Assembly: GCA_030446525.1 (NCBI GenBank)
Contig: JAUJNC010000005.1
Coordinates: 1 to 62,960 of the forward strand
Direction of reading: 5' to 3'
Source of the DNA: Armatimonadaceae bacterium
GTDB lineage: Bacteria; Armatimonadota; Armatimonadia; Armatimonadales; Armatimonadaceae
Length of the DNA: 62,960 bases
Part shown: positions 1 through 10,376 of the stretch, one piece after another
Layout: each line of letters begins with the position of its first letter
Numbering within the stretch: position 1 is the stretch's first letter
Notes under the pieces: generated by a model
Databases searched by the model: none
Told to the model about the DNA's origin: nothing
The model's input: only the letters and a program-made list of their open reading frames with translations
Translations under genes and position numbers: made by a program

Positions 1-818
1 GATGGCCGATCGCGCCGAGCTAAGCAAGAGCGATGCGAAGCGAGCGCTCGCCGCACCCCGGGGAGGAAAGATATTTCCGGCAACACAGAGGGGGCACCGG
101 TTCCCGCGCCGGGGCCGCCCCGGGAGGGAGGCGGTACGACTTCCAGATGGGACCAGCGTTCGCGCACGACGCCGGCGAGGGCGCGCAAGCCCCACTCCTC
201 GCTGCGGCGGTGCCCCACCGTGACGACGCCGATGCCCGTCTCGGCCACGGCGCGCGCGGCGGGGGCGCGCCACTGCCCCGTGACGTACACATGGGCGCCC
301 CGCGCGGCCGCCTCCCGCACCAGGGTGTCGGTCATGGCGCCGACGACGGCGATCCGGGAAAGCTCGTCGTGAGCGCCCTCCCGCGCCTCGTCGTGCCCGC
401 CGAAGGCGTCGTCGATGTGGCGGCGGAGGCTGGAAAAACGTTGCGCCGGGGCCGCGCCCAGCATGCCGATCGGCCGCCCTTCTTTCTCGCCGAACGCCGT
501 CACCGCTGACATCCCGAGCGCGTCGGCGAGCCGCGGATTGAACCCCAGCGCCAGTTTTTCGTCAAAAGCCAGGTGGTACGCCACCACGCCCAGGTGCCGG
601 GCCGGTTCGGGCGGCAGCTTCCAGGGGCGGTGCAGAAAAAGGGCGTCCAGACGCTCGGCCTCGGTCCACACCTGCAGCGCGGGCCAAGGCTCCAGCGCCA
701 GCCCCAAACGGCGTACCGGGCGGTCGGAAGGCTGGTAGATGCCACCCTGGTCATCGGCGTAGCGATGCACCGCGAAGAAGTGGTCAAGGAATCGGGCGAT
801 GTCGTCCAGACGGACCAT
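1..818 (-). CDS. Nif3-like dinuclear metal centre protein (partial, 3' end off window)
   Basis: The frame is open from ATG at 816-818 to the window edge, about 272 codons. The translation starts MVRLDDIARFLDHFFAVHRY and contains GVVAYHLAFDEKLALGFNPR, which resembles the segment of Nif3/YbgI/DUF34 proteins that leads into the metal site. A later stretch, VYVTGQWRAPAARAVAETGI followed by VVTVGHRRSE, fits the second half of the fold (VTGE...D/GH in family members). Family proteins are hexameric toroids binding two metals, often annotated as GTP cyclohydrolase-like; the physiological role is uncertain. The last 40 or so residues before the edge (PPPSRGGPGAG onwards) look non-conserved, so the true stop may be hidden by a frameshift. 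It is transcribed divergently from the cytochrome/DUF1501 operon. Confidence 0.6.
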   Translation of the reverse strand, partial: MVRLDDIARFLDHFFAVHRYADDQGGIYQPSDRPVRRLGLALEPWPALQVWTEAERLDALFLHRPWKLPPEPARHLGVVAYHLAFDEKLALGFNPRLADALGMSAVTAFGEKEGRPIGMLGAAPAQRFSSLRRHIDDAFGGHDEAREGAHDELSRIAVVGAMTDTLVREAAARGAHVYVTGQWRAPAARAVAETGIGVVTVGHRRSEEWGLRALAGVVRERWSHLEVVPPPSRGGPGAGTGAPSVLPEISFLPGVRRALASHRSCLARRDRP

Positions 819-824
819 GCCCAA

Positions 825-830
825 AGTATA
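825..830 (-). promoter_or_regulatory. Putative leaderless -10 box of the Nif3-like gene
   Basis: On the minus strand TATACT lies 6 nt before the ATG at 818, so transcription would begin at or next to the start codon. No Shine-Dalgarno sequence fits in that space and no convincing -35 box is visible. The same geometry recurs at several other genes in the window. Confidence 0.4.
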
Positions 831-843
831 CAGCAGGTGTGGC

Positions 844-872
844 TTGCGACCGGTGGTTTTGAACGATATAAT
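844..872 (+). promoter_or_regulatory. Sigma-70-type promoter for the plus-strand operon
   Basis: TTGCGA at 844-849 and TATAAT at 867-872 are separated by 17 nt, a near-consensus housekeeping promoter. The next plus-strand start codon is at 1003, giving a leader of about 120 nt that contains a perfect hairpin. Confidence 0.65.
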
Positions 873-930
873 ATAGGGCACTATTTCCCCGAGGCCGCGG
901 CGCCACGGCCTTGCCCGACCGACCCTTTGC

Positions 931-955
931 GAAGATGCCGCGGCGCGGCATCTTC
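931..955 (+). other. Leader hairpin upstream of the heme-protein operon
   Basis: GAAGATGCCG at 931-940 pairs perfectly with CGGCATCTTC at 946-955 around a 5-nt loop. It lies in the predicted leader between the promoter and the ATG at 1003. No U-run follows, so it is either an mRNA-stabilising or regulatory hairpin or a weak terminator; the sequence does not decide which. Confidence 0.4.
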
Positions 956-1002
956 CTTAACCTGTTGATTACTGCTGTTTAAAGAGGAACGCGGAACGGC
1001 TT

Positions 1003-4000
1003 ATGCGAAAAGGCATCTCGGTACGCACGCTGGCGGGTTGGGGGTTGACGACGGTTTTCTTTGCCGTCCTCGGTTTCGCCTCCTACGCCAATCCCGTGGC
1101 CAAAAAAGCCGCGGCGAAACAGGGCGCGCCCAAAGCGGCCCCGGCGGAGGCGACCGCGGGCTTTTCTCCGGCCGATGCGCAGGCGCTCGCCGCGCGCTTC
1201 GAGAAGGAGATCTGGCCGCTGATGTCGCGCGCCGACGGCGGCTGCCTTTCCTGCCACGTCACCCAGAACGCCTCGCAGTTCCTGCTGCTGGGTGATTCGA
1301 AAGCCGCGTTCCAAAAGATGCTGGCCGAGGGCCACTTCGATCCGGACAACCACTCCTCGATCATCGGGCGCATCACCACCACGGACAAGACGCTCAAGAT
1401 GCCGCCGGCCGGCATGACGCAGTGGACCGCGGCCGAGGTGGCCCTGCTCACCGCCTTCGCCGAGGATGTACAGGAAAAGCGCCAGGTCGGCGCCGCGAAG
1501 CCGGACGAAGTCTTCCCGATCCACTTGCTGAGCCGCTACACGGGGGAGCCCTCGGTGAACGCGGCGGACAACACGTTCCTTTCGTACCGGCAGCTCCGCG
1601 GCAAGATCCAGGCGATCTTCGGCGACGACTGGCGCCGCGACGACCGCGACCTGTTCATCGAGAACCTGCACCTGTTCGGCGGCGCGGACTTCGTGCGCCG
1701 CTTCGACGAGACCACCAAGGCCTCGCCCACCTTCCTGACCGGCGTGGAGATGCTGGGACGTGACGTCGCTTCGCGCGCCTACCTGACCCGCAGCGGCCCG
1801 TTCGCCGGCCTTCCCGCCGCCCTTCCCTCGCCCGCCCGGATGAAGGCGCCCGACGCCGCCTACGCCCGCGCGATCAACCAGGTGTACAACCGGATGCTGT
1901 TCCGCGACGCGACGGCGCTCGAGATGCGCGACGCGTTCCGGTTCATCCAGGCGGTCTACAAGACGCAGGGCAGCGTCGCGGCGACCGCGCCGCAGGACCT
2001 GCGCTTCGCCCTCACCGTGCGCGACCCGCAGGGGCTGCGGACGACGCAGGATGTCACGATCCGGGTGACCGGGGACCGGCACACGCTCTACCAGGAGTTC
2101 GTGGACCAGAGCAAGGCGGTGGCGGGCAAAGCGGGGGCGGCGAGCATCGTGTCGCGGGCGCTCAAGGGCACGTTCACCTTCAAGCCCGGCGATACAGGCC
2201 AGAAGGTCGAGATCTCGAACTACGGCACGCACGGCAACGTGTCGGTCCACGGCATCACGCTGCGCGGGCCGCTCCCGGCGCAGACGGAGAAGACCGTCCT
2301 CGTCAACGACCCCTCGGTTCGACCCGAGGGTGCGTGGCGCATCCAGACCGAGGGTGACGTCACGAGTTACGAAGACAACAACGAGAACAAAGGCAAATCT
2401 GTCGTTACGTTCCCGGTGTCGGTGGGCAAGCCCGGCACCTACCAGGTGAGCGTCTCCTGGCGCAAGTTCAAGGCGGACGCGGGGAGAAAGACAAGCGCCG
2501 CCGCAGCCCCTCCCTTCCCGCCGACAACGTGCGCGTCGAGGTGGTTTCGAGCGACAAGGCGAGCCGCCTGGCCGTTCCGCCGGCGCCGCCCGTGCCCCCC
2601 AAGGGCGAGGCGCGTTCTTTATCGACCAGTCCATCGACAACATCGCCTTCTGGGATTTGAAGACCGCCTTCCAGTTCGGCGAGGACGGCGGCGTCGAGAT
2701 CCGCAACCAGGGCACGCGTAAGCGCGTCGTCGCCGACGCAGTGCGCTTGCTGCCCGCCGACACCGATGTCGCCCTCGCGTCCCAGGCGCTCGTGCCCTCG
2801 GCCCTGCTCCTCCGGGGCGCGGACGCTGCCGGGCGGGAACAGTGGCTGCCGTTCGAGGTGGCCCGCTTCAAGCCGTACAACACGACCGGCCCCGAGGGAA
2901 CTTCCAGGACACCGGCGAGGCGGGCAAAAAGGCGGGCCTGAGCCTGCTGTACAAGCCGGCCGTCGCGCGCAGGAGGTGGGGAGCCGGACACGTTCTACCG
3001 CGTCGGCGTCGGGTTCCCCGGCAAGGCGGACAACGACAGCCGCGTGCCGGTCATCGTCCGCCGCGCAGGCGTCCTCGCCGATCGTGCAGGTCGTTTATCC
3101 GGAGCACGCGCATACCGGCGCCCAGGTGGTCGTCGACGCTTCGTCGACGTTCAGCCTGCAGCACTCGCCGCTCACGTTCACCTGGACCCAGATCGGCGGG
3201 CCGCGCGTCGCGCTCAAGGACCCGGCCGCGCCCCGGCTCACCTTCGCTGCCCCGACGATGACCGCGCAGCGAGCCGCCTGGGAGGGACTGTGCCGCGCCC
3301 TGCTCGCCCACCCGGATTTCCTGTTCACGCGCCCGCGCTCGCTCGCCTCGATCAGCGACCCCACGCAGCGCCGCCGCCTGCGGTAGTCAAGATCGCCCAG
3401 GACCTGCTGGGACGCACGCCCCGCGCCGCCGAGTTTGAGAAGCTGGATCGAGGCGCCAGCCTGGCCCAGATGATCGATACGTACATGGCATCCCGGGAGT
3501 TCAAGGACTTCTACTTCCACCGGGCGCGCCTGTACCTGGAAAGCCACGGGACGGAGATGCAGGACGAGCCGGCGGCGCGCTTGTGGAGCTACATCGCCTT
3601 CAATGACCGGCCTTCAAGGAGATCCTGACCGCCGATTACACGGTGGACGCCGGCTTCCAGAAAAAGCCGCGCCCCGCGTACCACGGCAAGACGGGCATCC
3701 TGACGATGAAAGGCTTTATCGAGGGCAAGCCGGGCCTGCCGCATTTCAACTACCCCGCGCAGGTGACCGAGAAGTTCCTGGGCTACGTCTTCGAGGTGCC
3801 CGCGGAGATCATCGAGGCGCGGGCGGGGATCACCACGGCGGCCGCGACCACCGACCCGCAGTCGGTGTGTTACTCGTGCCACAAGGTCCTGACGCCGCTG
3901 GCATACCAGCGCGGCTTCTGGGATGATGAGGGCAATTACCGCGAGCACGACGAGACGGGGCTTCGCATCGACAACACCGACCAGAATCTGGTGGCGTCCT

Positions 4001-4324
4001 ACCCCTACAAGGGCAAGGGCATGGAAGCCTTCGCGCTTGCCGCCCAGAACAAAGAGCGCTTCATCCGCACGATTTTGCAGACGCACTTCGTTTGGCACTT
4101 CGGGCGAGAGATGCGCTCCTGACACGGACGAAGCGCGGCCTGTACAAGCGGCTGTGGGATGTGGCGCACAAGAACAACTTCGCTCTGCGCCCCCTCATCA
4201 AGGCGATGCTGCTCTCGCCCGAGTATCTGAACGGCCCGCAGCAGACGCCCAAGCCGGACAACAAGCAGAAGCTGGCGCGGCTGGAGCGGCTCGCCACGTA
4301 TCACCGGCGGATTCCCGGCTTTAG
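1003..4324 (+). CDS. Secreted c-type heme-motif protein, DUF1549/PSD1-like (frameshifted)
   Basis: The protein begins MRKGISVRTLAGWGLTTVFF, an N-terminal membrane or signal segment, and carries CxxCH motifs CLSCH near residue 83 and CYSCH near the C-terminus. The first ~490 codons are open; the reading then jumps frame repeatedly near 2480, 2900, 3000, 3390, 3620 and 4120. The joined translation continues through LYLESHGTEMQDEPAARLWS, CYSCHKVLTPLAYQRGFWDD and LLSPEYLNGPQQ, which fits one protein of about 1,100 residues. The end is set at a TAG at 4322-4324, reached after one more frame change. Such heme-motif proteins typically precede a DUF1501 gene, as here. The function is not established; an extracytoplasmic redox role is inferred from the heme motifs. 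Confidence 0.65.
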
Positions 4325-4364
4325 CAGGCCAGAGCCCCGCACGTCCCGCACCAGCGAGCTTACG

Positions 4365-6100
4365 ATGAGCGATACATGTCCCGTGATGGGGCCGCCGACC
4401 TTCGAAACCGGCGGACCCGGCCGACTGCCCAAAGATCAACCCGCTGGCGGCGAGCCGCGCTCGTTCTGAAGCGGGCCGCCGGCGACTCCATCGCGATCAC
4501 CGCCGCGGACTTCCTCGGCTACCTGCTGAACCACGGGGACCCGAACCAGGGGCGGGCCTGGGCGTCTTCCGTCAAGGCCAAAGCGCGCGAAGGCGCAGAC
4601 CCGCACTACCTGATCTACTGGTTCGTCGAGGGCGGCTGGGCGAGCTACGACATGTTCAGCCCGGTCGAGTCGCCTAACAATGTCATCACGCGCCTGCCGC
4701 TGGAGCAGATCAGCAAGGAGCGCTACCGGGTGCTGAAGTGGGGCGAGCCGGGCTACACCATCCAAACACGGCAACATCCGCTACGGGTTCCTGGCCGAAG
4801 GGGCAAGGACCTGTTCCCGGAGGCGGCGGTGCTCGCGTCCATGCACACCGGTTCGTTCCATTCGGGCGAGCGCCTCAAGACGCACATGGGCAGCTACAAC
4901 CTGCGCCTCAGGCCGACCGCGAATCCGATGAGCGCTCGGTGATGCAGGCGTTCGCCGAAATGTACGGCCAGCCGTACGTGCTGCCGAACCTGTCGTGGCA
5001 CTGGTGGCTCTCGGACGGCGAGTGAACGAGGTGCAGTACACGGGCCGCAAGGGGTATTATCATGCGCTGGGGCCCGCCCACGCGCACACCATCTACGCGG
5101 GCACGCCTTCAACCTGCGCCAGTTCCTGATGCGGATGCAGAGCAACTCCTCGGACGTCGTGAACCGCGAGATACAGAAGTTTCTGGACAACTCGCACACG
5201 CACCTGTCGCGGGACAAGGATCTGGAAGTCGTCAAGTCCTACAACTCGGCGCGCGAAATCTACGGGCACCTGGCCGAGTCCGGGTCGCGCCTGGACCGCT
5301 CGCTCCTGTCGACCCTGTTCACCGACTCCGCGCTCGGAGAAGTTCAAGGTCACGGCGGCCGACGACGATCACGTACCAGAGCGTCAACGGCAACAAGGCG
5401 CGCACCAAGTTCGCGCCCAACACGAACGTCCAGGCGATGATGTGCTACGGTGATGCGCGCCGACCTGTCCTGTGCGTTCTGGATCGAGACCCGCGACATC
5501 CGCCGCTTCGACTCGCACAACCAGCGCCAGAACCTGGGAAAAAGGATCGGCGCGCGCCCGGGAGCCAGCGCGACCAGACCGAGATGATGAACCAGCAGGC
5601 TCTGGGACCCGCTGCGCACCCTCGTGGATCTTTTGAAGAACACGCCGCACAAGACGACGGGCCGCCCGCTCTGGGAGCACACCACGATCGTGCTCACGTC
5701 GGAGTTCGGCCGCACGATCCACGGCGACGTGGACGCGATCCAGTCGATGAAGATCCCCGACGTCGACAAGCAGAAGATGATCGACGGGCAGGACATCTGC
5801 GAACACTGGAAGGTGACGTCGGCGGCGTTTCTGGGCGGCAACGTGAAAGGCGACGCCCAGTACGGCGGCGTGGGCGAACGGACGCTCTTGGCGATCCCGA
5901 TCCTGCCGGACGGCTCGATGGACCCCGCCTTCGACCCGCTTACGGGCGAGGAGATCCCCGGCCGCACCAAGAGCGAGAAGGGGTTCATCCCCAACCACGG
6001 CGACGTGTACGCCACCGCGCTCGACCTGTGCGGCATCCCCAAAAGGATCAGACCGGCCGCAACGACCGCCCGCCGCTGGGTTCATCAAGAAAAGGCCTAG
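4365..6100 (+). CDS. DUF1501-family protein (frameshifted)
   Basis: From ATG at 4365 (MSDTCPVMGPPTFETGG) the joined frames read LNHGDPNQGRAWASSVKAKA, then a long body with YWFVEGGWASYDMFSPVES, MHTGSFHSGERLKTHMGSYN and, in the clean final segment, TTIVLTSEFGRTIHGDVDA and FIPNHGDVYATALDLCG. The TSEFGR and GDVYAT elements are hallmarks of DUF1501, an alkaline-phosphatase/sulfatase-fold family of unknown substrate commonly paired with heme-motif proteins. Frame breaks occur near 4455, 4760, 4910, 5025, 5110, 5340, 5450, 5560 and 5610. The stop is the TAG at 6098-6100. The start is uncertain because the first ~30 codons and the body are in different frames. Confidence 0.65.
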
Positions 6101-6174
6101 CCGCCGGCGCCCTGGCTCCCCGCCCGCCACTCGCTTTCGCGGTGGCGGGCCGTTTCCCTATCGGACGTAACGCG

Positions 6175-7334
<1,160 letters not shown>

Positions 7335-7404
7335 GCGCGCAGAGTGGGTGAGCGAAATCCGACCGCCCCCGCCAGGTGGGCAAGGGCCGGCGCAATGGAT
7401 CTCC

Positions 7405-9207
7405 TCATCTCAGATCACTCGTTAGCCGTGAAAAGATGGCCTGATGGACATCGGGGTTGGCGGCCGTGTAGGACGTATGGATACCGGAGATGTTCACCCT
7501 TTCTATGGGAACCCCCACAAATGCGGGAATAAGACCGATGCGGATAGGAACTGAAGGAGCGACTAGGCGAACGATCTCGCCAAGCTGGCTGAAGGCAGGA
7601 ACGATGAAGTCGCCTGGGGCGAGTCCAATCTCTGTGCCGGCAACTGAAGGGGAACGCGTAAAGCTCACGGGGGTCGGCCAGTTTCCGCTGTAGAAGATCG
7701 TGTAGGTGATTCCTGAAGGAAGCCTGCGGTCGTTCAGAGCAGCCAGTTCCAGGTTCGGCGGAGAAATGAACGGTTCCCGCTCGTCGTCACGAACCCACGG
7801 CCAGAGCGGGTACAGATTCGTGTAGTCATATGGGAAAGGCGGAAACAGTCCGGCAGGATCCACCAAGCCCGTGGGACCTCCGACGACCGCCCATACGGAA
7901 CCAACATTGGGCACCGTACACAGCATCAGCCGGTTCACGGACAGCGGCAGCGGGTTGTCGACGACGTACCACCGGGATACCAATCCACCCTTGCTGTGCG
8001 CGACGATGTGGACCTTGGCGGCATAGGTTTTATCTTTGATCTCGGCGATCAGCACTTTCAAGCGGTCGGCTCCCTCGACAAGCGAGGCGTTATTCCGGTC
8101 GTACTGAAGCGTGTAGAGCGTCGGGTAGTTGGTCCAGCCACGCGCCACGTCCCCGTCAAGCATGTACCCTTCGCCCGAGGGACCTTGAGATAAGACCAGC
8201 GCTTCGGACTGCTCCCTGAGAAAGACCTCCAGCTCCGGCCACGTTCCTTCCCCACCGTACGCACCGGGATCTGAGAAATCAATACCGGGTACCAAAACCA
8301 CTGGAAGCAGAATCACCATATCGTGGCTGTGGGTTCTGGCGGAGGAACGGTCTGCCGGTGTCAGGCGTGCTGTGATCGTGAGCTTCTTATTTGTCGCGAA
8401 CCGGGGCACACCTCTTTGTTCCAGATTGATCGTGAGCGCATCCTCTCCGGGCGGAAGGGAATAGGCACCCAACGCGATGGTCTGCCGGTCGATCCTCATG
8501 CTGAGCGCGACGGATCGCACTCCCGTGTAATCCAGACCGATGGTTGCGACTTCCAGTTCCTTGGGACAGGCCATGCGTGCGGAGGTGATAAACAACACTG
8601 CTTTATCGGTGACGAGGATGTCACCCCCTTTAACTTCTCCTTCGCAGATCAAGCCTGGCACTGGGGGCGGATACTCAACGGGATTCGGGTTTGGGTTCGG
8701 CTCCCAGGGCTCCGGGGTGAACTCAACGCGGAAATAGTCCGGATCGCCAGTGGGTGTTCTATCCTCAAGGATTATGGTCGCCCTGCCGCGGAACCGATGC
8801 CGGTGCTTATAAAACGTCTCAAGAGCGTTGTTTGACAGGATGGTTACTTTGTTGCCCAGAGGCGTGATCTCGTGGGTTATAGAGTTGGCAGCTGGAACGC
8901 CGTTGGTGCCGAGCGAGATGGCCGCCATCTGTTGGTCTGCGGTCCGGTTTCTCCTATTGAATGTAACTTCACCGGTATTAATGGGGCCGCCATTCACCTG
9001 CCCCATGTTGATATGGAATCCGACGTCGCCGACGATGTGCCCGTTGTCGGACGACCCCGTTCCATTTCCAGAAGCTCCCACACGGTCCGCTGAAGCAGGG
9101 CGTGTGCTCAAAGCAGATAAAACAATAAGAACAGCAGTAATGATAAGACCGGAGCGATTCCACGCCGCCTTCACCGTGGAACCTATATACGCAGTTACGT
9201 GCTTCAC
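7405..9207 (-). CDS. Secreted alpha/beta-hydrolase (lipase/LCAT-like)
   Basis: This 600-residue protein is intact. It starts at GTG 9205-9207 with AGGAGG 9 nt upstream. An N-terminal hydrophobic segment (LIITAVLIVLSALS) followed by ASA suggests secretion. Residues 40-330 form a beta-rich region without a recognisable family. The C-terminal half is a hydrolase: VVLVPGIDFSDPGAYGGEG supplies the oxyanion-side HG-like loop, and VHIVAHSKGGLVSRWYV is the nucleophile elbow (HSKGG), as in PGAP1/LCAT-type lipases. The candidate acid is in a downstream loop and the candidate His is in ISGIHTSY near the end. The substrate is unknown. It follows the peroxiredoxin gene after 55 nt containing a hairpin. 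Confidence 0.7.
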   Translation of the reverse strand: MKHVTAYIGSTVKAAWNRSGLIITAVLIVLSALSTRPASADRVGASGNGTGSSDNGHIVGDVGFHINMGQVNGGPINTGEVTFNRRNRTADQQMAAISLGTNGVPAANSITHEITPLGNKVTILSNNALETFYKHRHRFRGRATIILEDRTPTGDPDYFRVEFTPEPWEPNPNPNPVEYPPPVPGLICEGEVKGGDILVTDKAVLFITSARMACPKELEVATIGLDYTGVRSVALSMRIDRQTIALGAYSLPPGEDALTINLEQRGVPRFATNKKLTITARLTPADRSSARTHSHDMVILLPVVLVPGIDFSDPGAYGGEGTWPELEVFLREQSEALVLSQGPSGEGYMLDGDVARGWTNYPTLYTLQYDRNNASLVEGADRLKVLIAEIKDKTYAAKVHIVAHSKGGLVSRWYVVDNPLPLSVNRLMLCTVPNVGSVWAVVGGPTGLVDPAGLFPPFPYDYTNLYPLWPWVRDDEREPFISPPNLELAALNDRRLPSGITYTIFYSGNWPTPVSFTRSPSVAGTEIGLAPGDFIVPAFSQLGEIVRLVAPSVPIRIGLIPAFVGVPIERVNISGIHTSYTAANPDVHQAIFSRLTSDLR

Positions 9208-9229
9208 TTTACGTTCCTCCTGAGTTTAT

Positions 9230-9251
9230 ACGGCACGCACTCGCGTGCCGT
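9230..9251 (-). terminator. Intergenic hairpin between peroxiredoxin and hydrolase genes
   Basis: ACGGCACGC at 9230-9238 and GCGTGCCGT at 9243-9251 form a perfect 9-bp stem with a 4-nt loop, 12 nt past the peroxiredoxin stop. On the minus strand it is followed by TATAAACTC rather than a U-run. It could attenuate read-through into the hydrolase gene or stabilise the upstream mRNA end. Confidence 0.4.
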
Positions 9252-9262
9252 TCACCCGATGA

Positions 9263-10369
9263 TTACCGAGCAATCTGCCGTTCGCGCCTGATCGCGGTTC
9301 CGCTCGGTTTCGTGACCGCGAGAGGAACTGGTCTGCCGGTGAGCGCGGCATCCAGCGCTTCCCGAACGTAGTGCGCGCGGTCCGCGCCATCCTTGCCGTT
9401 GTCTATGGCGCCATGGTAGACCACCACCCCCTTTCCGTCCAGAACCCAGGCCGTCGGCGTCTCCGCAACGCCGAAGCGGTCGGTGACTTCGTGGAAGGCG
9501 TCCCGGGCGATGGGGAATGGAAGCTTGTGCGCCTCGGCGAAGGCTTTCATCTCGGCCGCCGCTTCGTCCGCATTGGCGCTGATGCCGAGGAAAGTCACGT
9601 CTTTGTAGACGGGGTTTACCGCCAGCCGGCGGAGCGTGTCCGCGTAAGCGCGGGAAACCGGGCATTTCGCACCGAGGAAGACGATGACGGCGGCCTTCCG
9701 GCGATTGGGAAAGGGAGAGACGGTCTTCCCGTCGTAATCCGGCAGGAAGAAGTTCGGGACGGGCGTGCCGAGTCGGGCCTTCCAGTCCGACAGCAACAGG
9801 GCGAGGTTGGTCCCGTGCCGGCTGACCACCGCACTTCCGGTGCGGGCGAACTGCGCGTCAACATTCCCATCTATGCCCCGGATTGTGCCATCCGGCCCGA
9901 CGATAAAGGTGACGCGCTCGGGCAGACCGTTCGCGCCCAGGGCGCCGTACGTCTCGACAACCTTCTTCCCCGGATCGGCGAGCAGGGAGAAGTTAAGCCG
10001 CTCGCTCTGGGCGAACGCCCGATGCACGTCCACCGTATCGGCGCTGATACCGAAGACGACGATGTTCCGGTTTTGCAGCTGGCTCATCTCATCACGGAGA
10101 GAGCGCACCTGGCCCGTTCACCCAGGGGTGAAGTCCTTGGGATAGAACATCAGGACGACGGTCCGGCCCCGGTAACCGCTCAAGCGGTGTATGGTTCCCT
10201 TCTCGTCAGGCAGGGCGAAGTCAGGGGCGGGCTGCCCGATCTCCGGACCCGCCGCGCACGCCACTCCGGTCAGGAGCGTCCAAACGCTGACCACGACAAC
10301 CCAGGAAGCCTTGCCCGGCAATTTCCATTGCCGGACTATCCCTGGACACGCTTTCAGGCTGCCATACAT
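9263..10369 (-). CDS. Exported two-domain peroxiredoxin, candidate selenoprotein with in-frame UGA at the peroxidatic site
   Basis: Reading from ATG 10367-10369 gives a hydrophobic export segment (WVVVVSVWTLLTGVACA), then an AhpC/TSA-Bcp domain with IGQPAPDFALPDEKGT and FYPKDFTPG. Codon 84 is UGA (10118-10120), and the same frame continues TGQVRSLRDEMSQLQ to the end. In Bcp-type peroxiredoxins the residue after PKDFTPG is the peroxidatic Cys, so UGA sits where Cys or selenocysteine is expected. A second thioredoxin-fold domain (residues ~185-368) has FLGAKCPVSRAYADTL with an ordinary Cys codon. Read through, the product is 368 residues. A hairpin suited to SECIS function follows the UGA. The gene starts 7 nt after the CARDB gene stop, in operon position. 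Alternatives are a nonsense mutation or a base-call error, though both flanking segments are otherwise uninterrupted. Confidence 0.75.
10082..10120 (-). promoter_or_regulatory. Putative bacterial SECIS element with its UGA
   Basis: After UGA (10118-10120) a 13-nt linker leads into GCTCTCTC (10104-10097), loop CGTGAT (10096-10091), GAGA, a bulged T at 10086, and GAGC (10085-10082). This gives an 8-bp stem with one bulged U. The apical loop starts 21 nt after the UGA and has G as its second base, with GU within the loop. Bacterial SECIS models place the loop about 16-37 nt downstream with a G in its first two positions. The bulged U is on the 3' side, unlike E. coli fdhF. Confidence 0.55.
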
Positions 10370-10376
10370 GGTTGAT

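Noticed and set aside
979..2991. Long antisense minus-strand frame (670 codons) over the heme-motif gene
   Set aside because: Arg/Gly/Ala-rich translation with no domain, lying opposite a gene with signal peptide and CxxCH; a typical high-GC shadow.
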